The translations under genes and the position numbers were made by a program. DNA of 64,000 nt from Citrus sinensis (Eukaryota > Streptophyta > Magnoliopsida > Sapindales > Rutaceae). Location of the stretch: the NCBI RefSeq assembly GCF_022201045.2, contig NC_068557.1, positions 30,419,501-30,483,500 on the forward strand, given 5' to 3'. Below, piece by piece: positions 23,860 through 35,899 of this stretch. Under the pieces are notes generated by a model, which was not told where the DNA came from, made no database searches, and saw only the letters and a list, made by a program, of their open reading frames with translations. The number at the start of each line of letters is the position of its first letter. Within the stretch, counting starts at the first letter, position 1.

Positions 23860-26561
23860 ATGGTTTTGCCAGTAGTGAAGCTCGGAACGCTCGCATTAAA
23901 AACGCTGAGCAAACCTGTAGCTGCGAAGCTCAAGCAACAAGCTGCTATTCACCCTCGATTTCGTCAGTCCATCGTCGGTATTGCCCAGGTAACTCTGCAA
24001 TTTTTAAATTTCTCAAATTTTGAAACTGTAATTGTATCCTATTAATGAGCGATGATAAGCAGCAAAGTAGAATTCATTTTTCATGACAATGTGAAATTTA
24101 AATCTTCCCTAAACAGGTCTTTGCTCATTTAAGATTCGAATCTGCAGTGAAATGTGCCTTTGATAGTAGGAGCAAGAGAGATTTTTTCAAATTGAAAAGG
24201 CTAGAAAAAGATTAGTAGTAGCATACTTACTTGGTCATTGTTTAGTGCCTGTGTTTGATTTTTCCAATCAATACGGGGCTGGGTGTGTAGTTGTTTATTG
24301 CCCTTATTGCATGAGAATACTTGGTTTCTACTTTCTATAGCAGGGCTATTGTTGTTGAATTCCCACATATTCCATTTTTATGTTCCAGTTTTTGCCTTTT
24401 TCGTTTAGTTTCCCTTGTGTGAAATCATGTTGTAAGTAGCAGTTTTTTTATATTGGGTAACTAATCTTTTGAATGCATATATACTACATAAAATTGGATA
24501 TCTTGGTTTGTAGTTTTGGCACAGAGTTACTAGATTATTAAATGTCTTTTCTTAATGCTGTACATTTGAACCAGGCAAATCATCGAATCACGACAAGAAT
24601 GCAAAGACGCATCTATGGTCATGCAACTGGTGGTGAAATACGTCCTTTGAATGAGGAGAAAGCTGTTCAGGCTGCTGTAGACCTTATTGGGGAAATCTTT
24701 ATTTTCACGGTATTTATCTTCCTGTTATTCTTGAAGCGTCAGATGAGTAGATGGTTTGAGAAGTATCTAATAATTGGGTAAAAAATTTGGATCACTCTTT
24801 AGTACATATCTCATGTCCTTTGAAGGAACATAGGGATGCTACACAAAACACAAATTGGACACCCAATTTTTCTTGTCTTTCAGTATATGCTAGATGAATA
24901 ATTTAATTTTGCTTCTCAGTAAAATAATATCTCAAACCTGAGTGTATCATGCACTGTAATTGGGCAGCATACTGGTTGGCAGAAATTAGCTGTTTGCTAT
25001 AATATGCAGCATCTCTGCCCTTCTTTAGAGGGTTCCACGGAACAATAGAGCTCAAAACTACTTCATCCCTATATAACATGATGGGTGATTGCTACGGAAA
25101 CTAATTGGGTGCGGGTGGGGTTGATTCTTGAAAATCACTTAGGTGCCTAATCTTCTGTGTATAGGTTGCAGGTGCAGCTGTGATCTTTGAGGTACAAAGA
25201 AGTGCCAGATCAGAGGCCAGAAAGGAAGAGATTCGCAAACAAGAGCTGGAGGTAACATATGAGTATAACATTATCTACTAATCGTTGAGCTCTTTTCAGT
25301 TCTTGTAAAAATTTTGACATTTCTGTCAATAATTTTTGATAAAATTCTTAAATGTTGTGTCGTTAAATGCTTCTAGTGTAATAACTATTGTTAGATATGA
25401 AGGCCAGAGTCTCTCTTCTCTTGGGTGATTTATTTTCTTTTCTCATAAAAGCTGCCTCTAACAACTAGAAATTGTTATGAAATTATTCTAAGCTATCAGC
25501 AATCGGTTGATGAATATGTAAATCCAAAAACCATTATGTACTATAGGTTACTAGATTTTCCTTCACTAAATTTTTTCCTTTGTAAATTAGCAGTCTTAGT
25601 TATTATAAACACAGCTGCTTCTGCTTTGACAGTCCTCAAAATGAGATTGACTGAACTTGTGTCCCAGAATAGTTTTTGGTTCAAATGTGCAGTTCTTGCC
25701 ATGATATTCCAAGAAAATCTCTGTTTAGAATGGAGCTACTCATTCTATTGCTTCTCTTATTATGGCCAAATTCAATGGATACCTCCATATATTGATATTG
25801 TTTACCATATGCATCACCCTGAGAATTCTAATAAGCTCTTTGTGAAGAAAGTGGGGCTGAGATTGAGATTATTTAACAGAAATTGAACTTTTTTGTTTGA
25901 AGAAATAAGGATGTTTTAGTCATCATAAAGAGGATCTTGTATATGCTTAGACAAAAAAGATATTATTCTTCAGATAAGGCTTATTAATTCCTGCTGTTTT
26001 GAAACAGAATAAATTCTTTTTGTTCCCCACTACTTTGATTTCTATCCCTTTGCTCTGCTGCTGGGAAATACTACTTTCTTGATTCCATTTTTGCTGCACG
26101 AAGGAAGTGCACTGTTCTGAAATATCAGGCCCTCATGGGAATGCTTTTGATCTGTTTGAGAAATGGACAAACTAAAATCATTTTAACGTCTTCTCTAGTG
26201 AACATTTATATTCAACTTTAAGTTTCTCTGGTTGTGACCGAGTTGGGTTTCAATGAAGAGACACGCTGATATGTGATTGTCTAAAAGAGGTTTGGTGGTG
26301 GTATTAATTTTGTAAGTTTTGTGTGTTATTTCTCTCAGTAAAATATTCATCCATTTGTATAGTCTTGCCAATTCATCATACCAATTATTCTCTCTTTTCT
26401 AGGCATTGAGGCAAAGAGATGAAGGCTTAGCAAGAGAATTAGAACTTCTGAGGCAAAAAATTGAAGAATTGGAGCAGCTTGCCAAGCAACGAGGTCTCAG
26501 TGGTATTTTCAGCTTCAAACATGCTACGGCAGATGAGGCAAAGTTAGCAAAACCAGCTTGA
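23860..26561 (+). CDS. OPA3-like mitochondrial protein
   Basis: Four exons: 23860-23988, 24575-24709, 25165-25251 and 26403-26561, all with GT-AG introns, giving 169 aa. The OPA3 family comprises small mitochondrial proteins tied to inner-membrane shape and lipid metabolism; the plant role is poorly known. Seen here: a basic N terminus (MVLPVVKLGTLALKTLSKP) fit for mitochondrial targeting, the family signature RRIYGHATGGEIRPLNEEKA (54-73), a hydrophobic segment at about 76-98 that could span or enter the membrane, and a charged coiled-coil-like C terminus (about 104-147). Length matches plant OPA3-like proteins. The start is the first Met and agrees with the family N terminus. Intron 3 (25252-26402) is large. 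Confidence 0.93.
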
Positions 26562-27916
26562 TTGGGGCAAAAGATTTGACAAATAATTTGGCTAATCATT
26601 TTCAAATATACCAATGAGTTCCATTAACCAAGTGATCTTTCTATTCTTTTGACCTTTTTTGGTCACCATTTTGGATTGGTTTTCTGGCTTCACCTGCTCC
26701 ATTAGTGTAAAATTGCTACATCAAAGTCTTGGTAGCAAATACATGAGAACTTTATAGCTGCACAGCTGCCTGTTACATTCTATTCTGAAAGTACACGTGT
26801 CCCCCTGTCCCAGAGTGAGCACTAACTTTGGTATAGGGGGCTAGGGCTATTTGATTCATTTCCAAATCTACCGCCAACTACACTTGTTTGGCACTTCCAA
26901 ATTCAAAGGTGAGTTTGGCTAAGACTTTCGACGAGGATAAGTATTGAGTACAGCCATGAAGTTCTTGGTCTTTTTTTATGGCACTGGTCCTTTTCCGTGT
27001 TTTTGTTTGAGAGTTGGGAAAAGGAGCTAGGATTTTAGGAATATTATATCCTACCTTTTTTTTCACTTTTTTTTTTTTTATGAGATAAATCTTAGCATTT
27101 AAGTAATTGCAGATTTTTCAGGTCAATACTTAATAATTAGTAGTCACCAATGTTTTATAATGCCTTCTCTAATTGACATGATTAAAAGCAATTCTGATTA
27201 AGCCATAAATTGCTAAAATATTGGGATTTGAAAGGACTGCCTAGAATTTATGACCAAATTTATAAAGTGAGATTTGTGAAATTTTCGCATGATGATGATT
27301 CTTTATACCTTGAAAAAAAAAAAAAAAAAAAAAAAAAAACTAGGGTGTTTCATGTTGGTGGTCCCGAACCTGAATGGAAATTATCACCAAATATCCCACT
27401 TGATCTCTCTGATGATGCAAATAATAAATTGTATAACTGGATAGTATTAAAATTTTAGACAAAATTGATGCTTGTTCGCCTTGAACAGCGATCATACTTG
27501 GCATCAAAACACTCCTCAAATAAAAAGCTCTTTAACGACAATTGGCAAATTTAAAAAGGGCATCGAGATAGGAATCTTATGGATGGTAGTGGAAGTGCCC
27601 CTTTATACCTTTCTTCCTCAACTCAGTCATCTTTTCACTTTCTCACCTCACAAAAAAAAAAAGGATTGTCATTTTATCTTTCCTTTTTGTAATTGAGGTT
27701 TGGCTTCTATCCATCTGTGCTTCCGCCTTCCGTGTAGTAGTGGTCAGATGACCAGAAATGACTCGTTAAGGCAACAACTAATTCCAAACTTAAAAGCTTT
27801 TGATTATTATCAATAATAATAATTATAATTATAGTATTTTTTTAATATATCATAATTATAATAGTAAGATTGAAACTCTGAAAACCAAATTCGAATCCGA
27901 TTCTTCAGTTTTATGC
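26562..27916. other. OPA3-like 3' flank and intergenic DNA
   Basis: After the probable 3' UTR no gene is supported. A 26-28 base A-run starts near 27313. The frames around it are short and unrecognised. Confidence 0.45.
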
Positions 27917-28180
27917 GTTATTTTTTTTTTAACTTACGTATACAATCACACGAGGTATTTAAAAATCAATAATAGTGAAGGTTAAATGGGAAGGAACTCA
28001 TATTTTTAAAATCTCTCAAATATTCGAAGAACGTCTACTGCACTCCTGAAAAAAAGATTACACTCACTCAAACTCTGGGGCTCCAAAAAAGAAATTTAAA
28101 TTAAACTCAAGTAATGTGTATGCGGGGACTCGAACCACTTCTCTCACACTTGTGAGGGAATGGCTCTAGCCACGTGGTTA
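27917..28180 (-). repeat. tRNA-derived SINE-like element
   Basis: On the minus strand it starts with an A-box-like ACGTGGCTAGAGCCATT. This is followed by an arm that can pair (TTCCCTCACA with TGTGAGAGAA) and a B-box GGTTCGAGTCCCC. It ends at the left in an A-tail (T-run at 27918-27930 on +). The layout matches the SINE at 37825-38136. Target duplications were not clear. Confidence 0.55.
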
Positions 28181-28439
28181 TAATTTCTAAAATTAAAACT
28201 AATAAATCAGTAGGATTGCTTTCACATTCTAACCAAAAAGCACATCAAAAGTCAATGAAATGTGCCCTGAACTTTACTCACATTTTTACACACGAGTCAT
28301 CCATAAGACTCTTTTATTTTTTTAATTATTATCATTTTAAAAAAAAATTATTGTAAATAAAAAAAAAATTGAATACGAATATTGTGAATAGTAGCAGTAA
28401 TTTAAGGGACTACATACTACACGAGCCACCAATTACTAT

Positions 28440-28500
28440 TTGCCGCGCACGCGCGCGCGTGTCTATATATAGGTATGTATATGTAAAATTATAAATTTAT
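28440..28500 (+). promoter_or_regulatory. VOZ core promoter: CG/CA alternating tract and TATA box
   Basis: An alternating purine-pyrimidine tract at 28444-28462 contains overlapping CGCG cores (CAMTA-type CGCG boxes). It is followed immediately by CTATATATAG (28463-28472), a good TATA box. The expected transcription start is near 28500. The first untranslated exon would then end at 28717, where GTATGT opens an intron. Confidence 0.55.
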
Positions 28501-29327
28501 GTCTACACAGAGGCAAGGTTGATAATTAGATATAGACTGTATTATTTACTCGCATGCACAGTTGCAGAGAAAGCACAGCAAGCGCAAACTGAGTGTTAAA
28601 AAAAGAAAGAAAAAGTTTGTTCCTCTTCCTTCCTGTGGCCTGTGTCGTGTCCGCTCTTTCAGTCTTTATAGTCTCCCCGAGTCTTTTCTCTCATCCACTC
28701 TTCAAGAAACAAAGTGGGTATGTTATGTACAAATTCATTATACAAAGCATCTCTTTGTTTGGTTTGTCGAATATTTTTACTTTATATATGCCTTTCTTTG
28801 TCTCACAATTTCTTAAGAATTTCGCTCTAAAACTATTAAGAGAAAATTTCTCTAACTTTGTGATCGCAGCTCTTAATTATTTGGATGTTTGCATGTCTTG
28901 TGCGTGTGATCTGATATTTTGATCGTGCTTAATCGGTTTCGTCTTGTAAGGTCATTTGGACAGTTTTTTTTCCTTGTTCTTTTTTGGTTTTTTGAATTTC
29001 TAATATATCACTAATTGCAGCTCCAAGTGGATGATGCTTTAGTTTGATTTTATTCGGTTATATTGTGAAGTCTTGGGGGGCTCTGATTGTTTATTATCGT
29101 GATTCAACTATTATTAGTATTTTCGATTGCTTTGATTTTTTATCTGGGGCGGATATGGTTTTCACTTCTTTACACTTGTATGGGTTTCCTTTTATTTTAT
29201 TGTGTAATACTGCTATTTGAACTTTTTTTTTTTTTAAATTATATAAATCTGGGTTGATCTCAAGTTGGCTCCTTTTGGTTCTGAATTGTAGGTGTATCGC
29301 TTAAGACTGGCAAAAAGGGAGCGTGTC
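28500..29327 (+). other. VOZ 5' leader with intron and short uORF
   Basis: A leader exon to about 28717 and an intron from 28718 (GTATGT) to 29291 (TTGTAG) place the coding start 36 bases into the second exon. The leader contains a 12-codon upstream ORF at 28554-28592. Confidence 0.5.
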
Positions 29328-32300
29328 ATGGTGGGCAAGGGTGCGAAGACTAACTGCAAGTCAGCTTCTCACAAGCTTTTCAAGGACAAAGCAAAAACCC
29401 GAGTTGATGATCTGCAAGGCAAGTTTTTGGATCTACAATTTGCCAGGAAGGAGAGCCGCACAGTTGATGTCTCTCTCCTTGAAGAACAAGTACATCAGAT
29501 GCTCCGGGAATGGAAGGCGGAGCTGCATGAGCCCTCTCCCGCATCTTCCTTGCAACAAGTATACTTATTTATCTAATTTTAATGTACCTCCTTAGAATGT
29601 GTATGTATGCATCTTCCTGCATCTTCCCACATTTTAAATGAACTTGTATGTATTATTGTTGGTGCCATTTTAGTACTTGAATGTTAATTTGTATATAGAT
29701 ATCTATGTTTATGGTTATAGAGTGGTGAGCTCTGATGATTTTCTGTTTGCTGCCTATTATTCCCCTGTTGAGTACCTGCCTTAAACTAAATTAATTATTA
29801 AATAAATCATGTACTCATGACTTGTGCTTTTTACAGGTAGTATACTATATATCATTAGTTGTGATTGTTAGTTTTTGATTTATTAATGGTTGATGGCAGG
29901 ATGGCAGTCTTGGATTTTCATCGGACATTTACCGGCTGTTGCAGCTCTGTGAGGAGGAAGATGATGCTACTAGCACTTTAACTGCACCGAAGCCTGAGCC
30001 TAATGATCAAGTCCTTCCTGTCGCAGATACTGCAGTCTATCATGAGGTTGTATTAATATAACCATTCTGTCAATTTTATGGAAGTTTTCTGAACTTAACT
30101 TGAATTATTTTGACAACATTGCTTTTATCTATGGAAAATTGAATACTGATTGTAGAATTGGATGGTTACATGTTCATATTTATTTGCTTATTTAGTCGCA
30201 GTGTGTTGAAACTTTTTGATGCATTGTTTGGTGATGGTATATATGACTGGCCCTAACTTTGTTGACCGGAGTGGGTGCATTTTGGAACATTTGAGTGGAA
30301 AGTAAGCCTTTAGCTAGATTAGTTTAGGGAGGCCTTCAAGATTATTTGATTTGAAACTTGAGCATGGTTTAGAAGAGCGAGCCATGCTGATCGGGACATC
30401 TCAATGTTTTGTGGAGGCAGAAAGAGGTCAGTTCTGATTGCCAATATATAAACTCAAATATTGGAGTTGAAACTTTATGCTTTTTTATGTCATTTGGCAC
30501 ATTGAGATTCTATGCATGATATTGAGGAGACAAGGTTAAGCTTTTTTCGATATATGTCTTGTTTGGTGTTGCCTTTTTAAACAATATGATTGATGTGCCT
30601 CATCACAGAGAGCATTCTATTAGTGGACAGCACCCGGATCTTTATATATACAACATGAGCTTCCTGTTTTGGACAGGTTTCTTTCTTCTGGGAAACACCA
30701 CCAGCTCTTTTCTCTTCTTCAGCATTGCCTCTCTCCTCCCAAACTACCGTTATTTTCATCTTGAGTAGCTTGATCCTAAGTAGCCTTGTACTTCTTAATT
30801 GTATAGTGTAAGAACCCCCATAAACAGTTTGATTATCTTAGATGGTTGTTTTTGGAGATTCAAGCGATGGAAATTTATAGTAAAAAAGGGACTCCGATGA
30901 ACCTTGTTTATGTATTATCATTAGGCAAAAGAAGTGGAGATTATTGGAATGGTTTGGTATAGCAAATTTTGATTTAAAAAAACAAAGAAGAAGAAATTGA
31001 AAAAAAAGGGGGGAAAACCTCTCTTATCACTGTATGCAAGCAGTTGTTTTGTGGCCTGAGTTAAATCAAGGACCGCAATGTAAAATGTTTTATTGCTTTG
31101 AAGTTAATAATGCCAATCCAAAGATTGACTGGCTTGCCAATAATTAGTGGCTGCTAGGGAAGAACCATGGAAAGGTGTGTTCACTCAATGTTATTCGTGA
31201 GATTTTGTTGCCTGGGGATCCGTAGTGGAACTTGCTGCATGTCATGCTGTCTAAAGGACAACCTGAACAGAGCCAGGACCAGTACTTTTCTTGATGTCTT
31301 TTTCATCTAGTGCCTGATGGTGCAAACTTTAGATTAAGGGTGCTATTTTTTTGTTATTAAGTCCTTTAATTTATATATTAGTATTAATCAAGAGCAGAGA
31401 TTCTTAGAGTCTGGAGTTCGCATAATGTCCTTAAACTTTGATTAATAGCTAAATTTCCTTTTTCATAGTTCTATGTGTACTGTTTTCTTTCTGTGTTTGG
31501 CCTTTGGTGCTCCTAAAAGTGCACCTAAGCAGTGAACCTTGTAATTGATTTGTCAGGGATATGGTGTGAATCAGGGGGAACAGCAACATAGCTTCCCACT
31601 AGTTGACCAATGCAAAAACTCTTCTTCAGGAGTCCACAGCACAGCAATTAACAACCTGGAAGGATCAACTCTGTTGGACTATCATCATTTTGATTTGCAT
31701 CAAGAATTTGAACAAAACTTCTATGCTGGTTATAATGTTTCAAACTTCTGTGGGGAGGATGCCATGCAACAGATTTCTGGTTATCTGCCAGGTATATGTC
31801 CTCCACCTTCTGCTTTCTTGGGCCCAAAATGTGCTCTTTGGGATTGTCCAAGGCCTGCTCAAGGAGTGGACTGGTATCAGGACTATTGCAGTGGTTTTCA
31901 CGCTGCTCTGGCATTTAGTGAAGGTCCACCTGGAATGGGTCCAGTTCTACGACCTGGGGGCATAGGCCTGAAAGATGGTCTGCTTTTTGCAGCACTCAGT
32001 GCCAGGGCACAAGGAAAAGATGTTGGTATCCCAGAATGTGAAGGAGCTGCAACTGCAAAGTCTCCATGGAATGCTCCTGGTAAGTATATTTTCGCTGCTT
32101 TACATATTTGATTTATAGTGGCAATTTGAGTTGGGATATATTTTGTGAATGTCGTATTTTGATTTTGATGTCTATGATTGCAGAGCTCTTTGATCTTTCA
32201 GTTCTCGAGGGTGAAACAATTAGGGAGTGGCTCTTTTTTGATAAGCCTCGACGAGCTTTTGAGAGTGGAAACAGAAAGCAGAGGTCATTACCAGATTACA

Positions 32301-32740
32301 GTGGGCGTGGTTGGCATGAGTCAAGGAAGCAAGTCATGAATGAGTTTGGAGGCTTGAAGAGATCATACTACATGGATCCACAACCATTGAACCATTTCGA
32401 GTGGCACCTTTATGAGTATGAGATCAATAAGTGTGATGCTTGCGCCTTGTATAGATTAGAACTGAAGCTTGTTGATGGGAAAAAGAGTGCCAAGGGGAAA
32501 TTAGCAAATGATTCAGTTGCTGATCTACAGAAGCAGATGGGAAGGCTCACTGCTGAGTTTCCCTCAGATAACAAGCGCTTAGTTAAAGGAAGGGCCAAAG
32601 TTAATGCGAAGGCTGGTGTCGGTGGAAATATTTACCCTGCTTCAAATGTTGTTGCATCGACTAATGAGAAGTTCGATTATGGACCAACCGGGCAGTTTGA
32701 TTATTTGATTGAAAATTTAAGTGAGTATTACCTGACGTAA
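29328..32740 (+). CDS. VOZ1: VOZ-type transcription factor (vascular plant one-zinc-finger)
   Basis: Plant-specific transcription factor. Family members bind a palindromic GCGT-N7-ACGC site as dimers and act in flowering, phytochrome and stress signalling. Coding exons are 29328-29558, 29900-30046, 31557-32079 and 32184-32740, giving 485 aa, the size of VOZ1. Exon 1 has the conserved N-terminal block ([17 protein letters not shown]). The zinc finger is seen as C218-X4-C223-X13-C237-X3-H241, beginning GPKCALWDC. The basic DNA-binding block [18 protein letters not shown] and the dimerisation region around [16 protein letters not shown] follow in exon 4. An in-frame GTG lies upstream, but the ATG at 29328 matches the family start. 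Whether it is VOZ1 or VOZ2 is judged from resemblance only. Confidence 0.95.
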
Positions 32741-34028
32741 TCAAAGAAGCTTCAATGAATATGCTGCAATTTGTTAGTACTTAGATCAGCTGAAGCATAT
32801 CACCATAGTAATGGTGGGGGTTATGTGTTTTCACTTGTTTCGTCTATAGTTTCTGGTAGTCAATAACATGAGGCCAAGCTCTCTCTTTGGCCGCAGGGTT
32901 GTCAATAGTTTCCATTCACAGATAGAGCCGCATTAGGCTGTCCTGGATGCTGGAGTATATACTAACTTATGGTTCTCAGGTATGGAAAATGGCTGTTTTT
33001 CCTCAGCCCATTTTTATAACGGATAAGAATTCGAGATACGTGGTGAACACTCCAAACCAATCAGTGTCACCAGAATTGGATAGGGTGGATGCAGACTGTT
33101 GCAATATATTTTACTGACATTTTTATGATTTCAAATACTTTATGCTAATTATCTCAGCAATACGTTCTCAAAATTTGTACCTTTTTTGTTGATGGGGGTA
33201 TGACCATCTGTTTAAGTTGTAAATGAATGTCCCTTTTAATTTCACGGTTCCTGTTGAACGTTTTCCAATTTTCGGTAACTGCAATTTTCACATATCTGCT
33301 AGTCACTGTTCACTTTCCTAAGCGTCACTTGCTCAAACTAAGAGAAATGAATATTCTTTGTACAACACAACATCCTGCATGTGATGGTGTCAGAGCTGAG
33401 TTCCTATAAATGCATCATCATAGTCATAGATAGGCAACAATTTTACCTGCAAATAACAACCAGAAATTCTATTCAAAGCGTGATGATCCTATCCATTCAA
33501 GACTAATAGGTGAGCTGGTTACATGGCCAAGTGTCATGAAAGGTTGTGTATGTATAGATTAGCTTAGTAATTTACTCTACATCAATTTTACTCTTCTAAA
33601 GAAGATGAATCAAGAAGATTTGTGGTTCATTTGGAGCCGCAATTAAACTCAGAAGCAGTTCCTCTTGATATAAAAGAAAATATGTTGTAAGAATAAACCG
33701 CCTCCCCCAACACTAATTTAACCGCACCCCACCATCATAATTGCATTTTAGCTGATGGACATGCACCATACACGAAAACGGCATTCAACATTAAAGAACA
33801 GGCCGCATTACTTACAATACCCATGATTATTACAACTGCATTAATAGCATCCAATTACACAACATCAGTTAGCAACATAACCTGAGATAGTCTACAGATG
33901 TAAATGAGCACTACTCTGTGAACAGATATAATTACATCCACTAGAGATTCAAACACCGATGTTGGTACAGGAGACATCAAGCTTTCTCATAAACAGAGAT
34001 TCAAACACCGACGTTAGTACAGGAGACA
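32741..34028. other. VOZ 3' UTR and ELOF1 3' region (convergent genes)
   Basis: The two genes point at each other across about 1.3 kb. No gene is supported between them. The last part holds a 52-bp tandem duplication (33943-34045). Confidence 0.5.
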
Positions 34029-34045
34029 TCAAGCTTTCTCATAAG
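33943..34045. repeat. 52-bp tandem duplication overlapping the ELOF1 stop
   Basis: The unit starts AGAGATTCAAACACCGA and contains GACATCAAGCTTTCTCATAA, which is the end of the ELOF1 coding sequence and stop read in reverse. Copies start at 33943 and 33995 and differ at about two or three bases. The downstream copy is therefore a duplicate of the last codons placed in the 3' UTR. Confidence 0.85.
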
Positions 34046-35074
34046 CACCGTCATCTTCAAGGTTGTTAACCCGTTCACATTCATCAATCCATTCACTATA
34101 TCTGCAGACACAACTTCTAGATGAGTAAAACAAACAGAGGCAAACTCAGAGAATATAGAATGAGAGAATAAAAATAGTAACAGAATGTTAAAAGATTGGG
34201 TGTAACTTACATGTCTATTGGTTCAGTTAAAGCTGTAAACAAAGAGGAAAAAACATACATCAATTATCAACACAACTAATTTCAATGTAATGAAAAAGTA
34301 CGAAGCAGACAAAAATGTTAGGATCAGGTTCTATTAAAATGATTGGTTCAGCTGAGCCAGGCTACAGTTATTACCAGCCAGCAGTTTGGATAAGTGACTG
34401 TGTCAAAAGCATGGACCAATTCTCTCTACACCAATAACACTCCAATAATTGACCTCAAGCCAGTAGCGTTCTTTTCTTCTCAATCCACCATGGGTACACA
34501 AATTCACAATCCACATAAGTTCAACTTTTAAAATACCTCCATTTTACTTTCGATTTCCGCCATGGCACAGCCCGTTTATAAAAATAATTAAAAATCAGCA
34601 CATTCATATTGTTTCAAAATTTCAAGACAATACCAAATGACCAACTGCCCTACAACATTTCCTAAATGTAAATAGAGTTCATATAACACTGCAAAATAAC
34701 CTGTGATAGTAGTGCTGAAGCTCTCTTGGCATATATTGCATATAGCTTCGCCAATCAAGTTCTTCATATCACTGAAACCATGAAAACACCAAATGTCAGC
34801 AATTGCTAACATTAAAAGCTACACAGGTAGAGATTGAACTACATCATAAAATGGAGAAACTAGGAGCTCAAGATCTTCAAACAGGTTAATAAAGCCTAGT
34901 AAAAAAGAAAAAAAGAAAAAAAGAAAAAAAGAAAGCAAGAAAGCTTGAAAAAAAGTCTTACATGCGGCACTCAACACTGGTGCCATGGTTACAGAAGGGA
35001 CAACTGAAGACAGTGTCAAGCTTGTCCACTCGCTTCTTGGGTGGCGGCTTTGCCCTTGACTTCCTCTTTCCCAT
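34029..35074 (-). CDS. ELOF1: Transcription elongation factor 1 homolog (ELOF1)
   Basis: Small zinc-binding factor that travels with RNA polymerase II; in other eukaryotes it supports elongation and transcription-coupled repair. Four exons on the minus strand: 35074-34962, 34771-34701, 34232-34211 (only 22 bases) and 34101-34029, all GT-AG, giving 92 aa. Seen: the basic start [20 protein letters not shown], first zinc pair C25-X2-C28 (FSCPFCNH), second pair C49-X2-C52 (ICNIC), then [15 protein letters not shown], the signature of the family C-terminal part. Eukaryotic ELOF1 proteins are about 80-120 aa, so it is complete. The tiny exon 3 is needed to keep the frame and supplies TALTEPID. Confidence 0.95.
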
Positions 35075-35899
35075 AGCTCAAGTCCTTCAATATCAAGGTT
35101 CGGATTCACAAAAGGTTCAAATATACACACCAAGATTGAGAAAAGTAATCTTCTATCTCATTTATGAAATCAAACAGTCCTCTGTTTAACCCAAATAAAA
35201 AGAAAAACACAATAGCCGATCACGTTCACAGTTGTAAACCAAATCAAGATTAGAATTTCGGGTTTATAAATTAACTTCCTAATTTAAGTTGAAATTATTG
35301 TCTTTCGTCAAATAAAGACAGAAAGATCAAACTTTTTCAAAAAAATTCTCAGCAACCAAACAGAGTAAACATGCTAATCCGAGGAAAAACAAAATCGAGC
35401 ATAAAATCAAAAAAGTAAGTTTTGTAACTCAATTAGACAATTTTTCGATCTGCGCCAATTACCAAAAGAATGAAAATGAAATGATCGATCAGAAAAGAAA
35501 CGAACTTATCAAATAAAAGATTCCGATAAAAAGAAAAAGCAATAACCTGCAATTGATAACTGCTTGATCGCGAGGCCGAAACCCTACCTTTCTTGACGAT
35601 AATGAGAGGGACAAATAACAAACAGGAACTAAAAAGGAGTAACACAGGGCGTGCAGAATACGGACTATATTGCTCAATTTATTGAAATTCCCAGGCCATT
35701 TCCTAAACGTCGTCGTTTCCCGAATCAGGGAGTAGATTCACCGCCATTTATTTAATTTATGCTTCGGTTGGCTAATATTTCTCACTGGCCCCCGTCAGCG
35801 GCCCATAAACAGGACCTGAAATTTAGCGGCCCAATTTTGGAAATTTTACTGTTGAACAATTTGCTATTTTAACTACCCTTCAAATGTTATTTTGCATTC
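35075..35899. other. ELOF1 5' leader and promoter region
   Basis: A possible leader intron begins at AAAG|GTAGGGTTTCGG on the minus strand (about 35588). An A/G-rich run lies inside ELOF1 intron 1 (34900-34945). No other gene is supported. Confidence 0.35.

Noticed and set aside
25536-25886. A 116-codon frame inside intron 3 of the OPA3-like gene
   Set aside because: It lies between well-supported splice sites, has no recognisable domain and biased composition; treated as chance.
27210-27458. Frame containing a poly-lysine run from a long A-tract
   Set aside because: Produced by the A-run; flanking peptide not recognised. A processed-pseudogene A-tail was considered, but no parent sequence could be named.
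28115-28175. Possible tRNA gene (A-box and B-box-like sequence)
   Set aside because: The acceptor stem does not pair and the layout matches the SINE heads, including an A-tail on the far side.
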